The notes under the pieces were generated by a model. That model ran no database searches. It saw only the letters and a list, made by a program, of their open reading frames with translations, and had not been told where the DNA came from. 64,000 nt of DNA from Myxococcales bacterium (GTDB lineage: Bacteria > Myxococcota_A > Polyangia > Haliangiales > Haliangiaceae): positions 62,001 to 126,000 of the forward strand of contig JAEUJY010000040.1 of NCBI GenBank assembly GCA_016794525.1. Direction: 5' to 3'. Both the position numbers and the translations under genes were made by a program. Positions 63,783 through 64,000 of the stretch are shown one piece after another (position 1 is the stretch's first letter; each line of letters opens with the position of its first letter).

Positions 63783-64000
63783 TCACGCCAGCGGGCCGGG
63801 GCGCTCCCACAGGCTGGGCGGCGGGCCGCCGCGCTTCCAGCCGCCCTGCATGAGCCAGGTCTGCGGCGCCGCCGTCGGCATCGGCTCGAAGGCCTTGGGC
63901 CACGCGAACGGCGCGCCGTCGCGCTCGGCCCAGCCGGCGAAGGCGACGCCGCTGGCGTAGCGGTCGAGCGGCGCGCGGCGCTGGCCGACGCCGGCGTGAT
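63783..64000 (-). CDS. hypothetical protein, C-terminal part only (5' end outside window)
   Basis: The last 71 residues of a minus-strand gene, ending ...AAPQTWLMQGGWKRGGPPPS and LWERPGPLA before TGA. The segment is rich in Trp, Gly and Pro and looks like a real protein end. The stop is at 63783-63785. No family is recognised from so short a piece. The 77 bp between it and the SNF2 hairpin contain nothing else. Confidence 0.5.
   Translation of the reverse strand, partial: HAGVGQRRAPLDRYASGVAFAGWAERDGAPFAWPKAFEPMPTAAPQTWLMQGGWKRGGPPPSLWERPGPLA

Overview
The window is very G+C-rich, densely coding chromosomal DNA of a myxobacterium-like organism (Myxococcota; a Haliangium/Kofleria-type relative would fit). 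The pointers are: several secreted proteins ending in a Cys/Gly stretch, one hydrophobic helix and an Arg cluster (MYXO-CTERM-like sorting tails at 3379, 8988 and 60091); large Ser/Thr kinases; many lipoproteins; STAS/HATPase and PilZ signalling proteins; and a large lipid/polyketide synthase locus. I saw no rRNA, tRNA, CRISPR array, transposase or phage gene. Taxonomy is inferred from gene content only.

Layout. 1-9 kb: a secreted metalloprotease-like FG-GAP protein (cut by the window start), a TetR regulator divergent from a lipase-like lipoprotein and a CrtI-like oxidoreductase with two near-identical operator-like palindromes between them, a CBS-pair protein, and a Kazal/CUB lipoprotein beside a trypsin-like protease. 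9.1-28.2 kb: the main find, a minus-strand nine-gene run in which nearly every junction overlaps. It encodes two multidomain synthases (tandem PfaD-type reductase-KS-AT-ACP-KR, and KS-AT-DH-phosphopantetheinyl transferase), a free ACP, two alpha/beta hydrolases, a GT1 glycosyltransferase, a membrane-embedded methyltransferase, an SCP2-like protein and a lipoprotein, with a divergent LCM-type methyltransferase upstream. The simplest reading is an iterative PUFA/heterocyst-glycolipid-like synthase that makes a reduced chain, then releases, methylates and glycosylates it at a membrane. The product is unknown.

28.3-42.7 kb: regulation and housekeeping: a kinase-AAA-TPR regulator, an unknown protein, an orphan GspD-type secretin, a membrane histidine kinase tail-to-tail with a membrane Ser/Thr kinase, and an Lhr-type helicase. 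42.8-49.4 kb: small secreted proteins, a GT4 glycosyltransferase, a HATPase/STAS partner-switching pair, an exopolysaccharide-initiating sugar transferase, a triple-USP protein and a PilZ protein. 49.4-64 kb: envelope biogenesis (GT-C transferase, metallo-beta-lactamase-fold hydrolase, MFS transporter, vWA lipoprotein, GT2 + polysaccharide deacetylase, a peptidase/beta-propeller/barrel lipoprotein, an M15 peptidase), a SNF2 helicase and the end of one unknown gene.

Three gene ends carry a related long GAGGG...CCCTC hairpin starting 3-8 nt after the stop, two of them with a second hairpin and a C-rich tail. Long open frames exist on both strands almost everywhere because of base composition; genes were chosen by recognisable protein sequence, start context and fit with neighbours.
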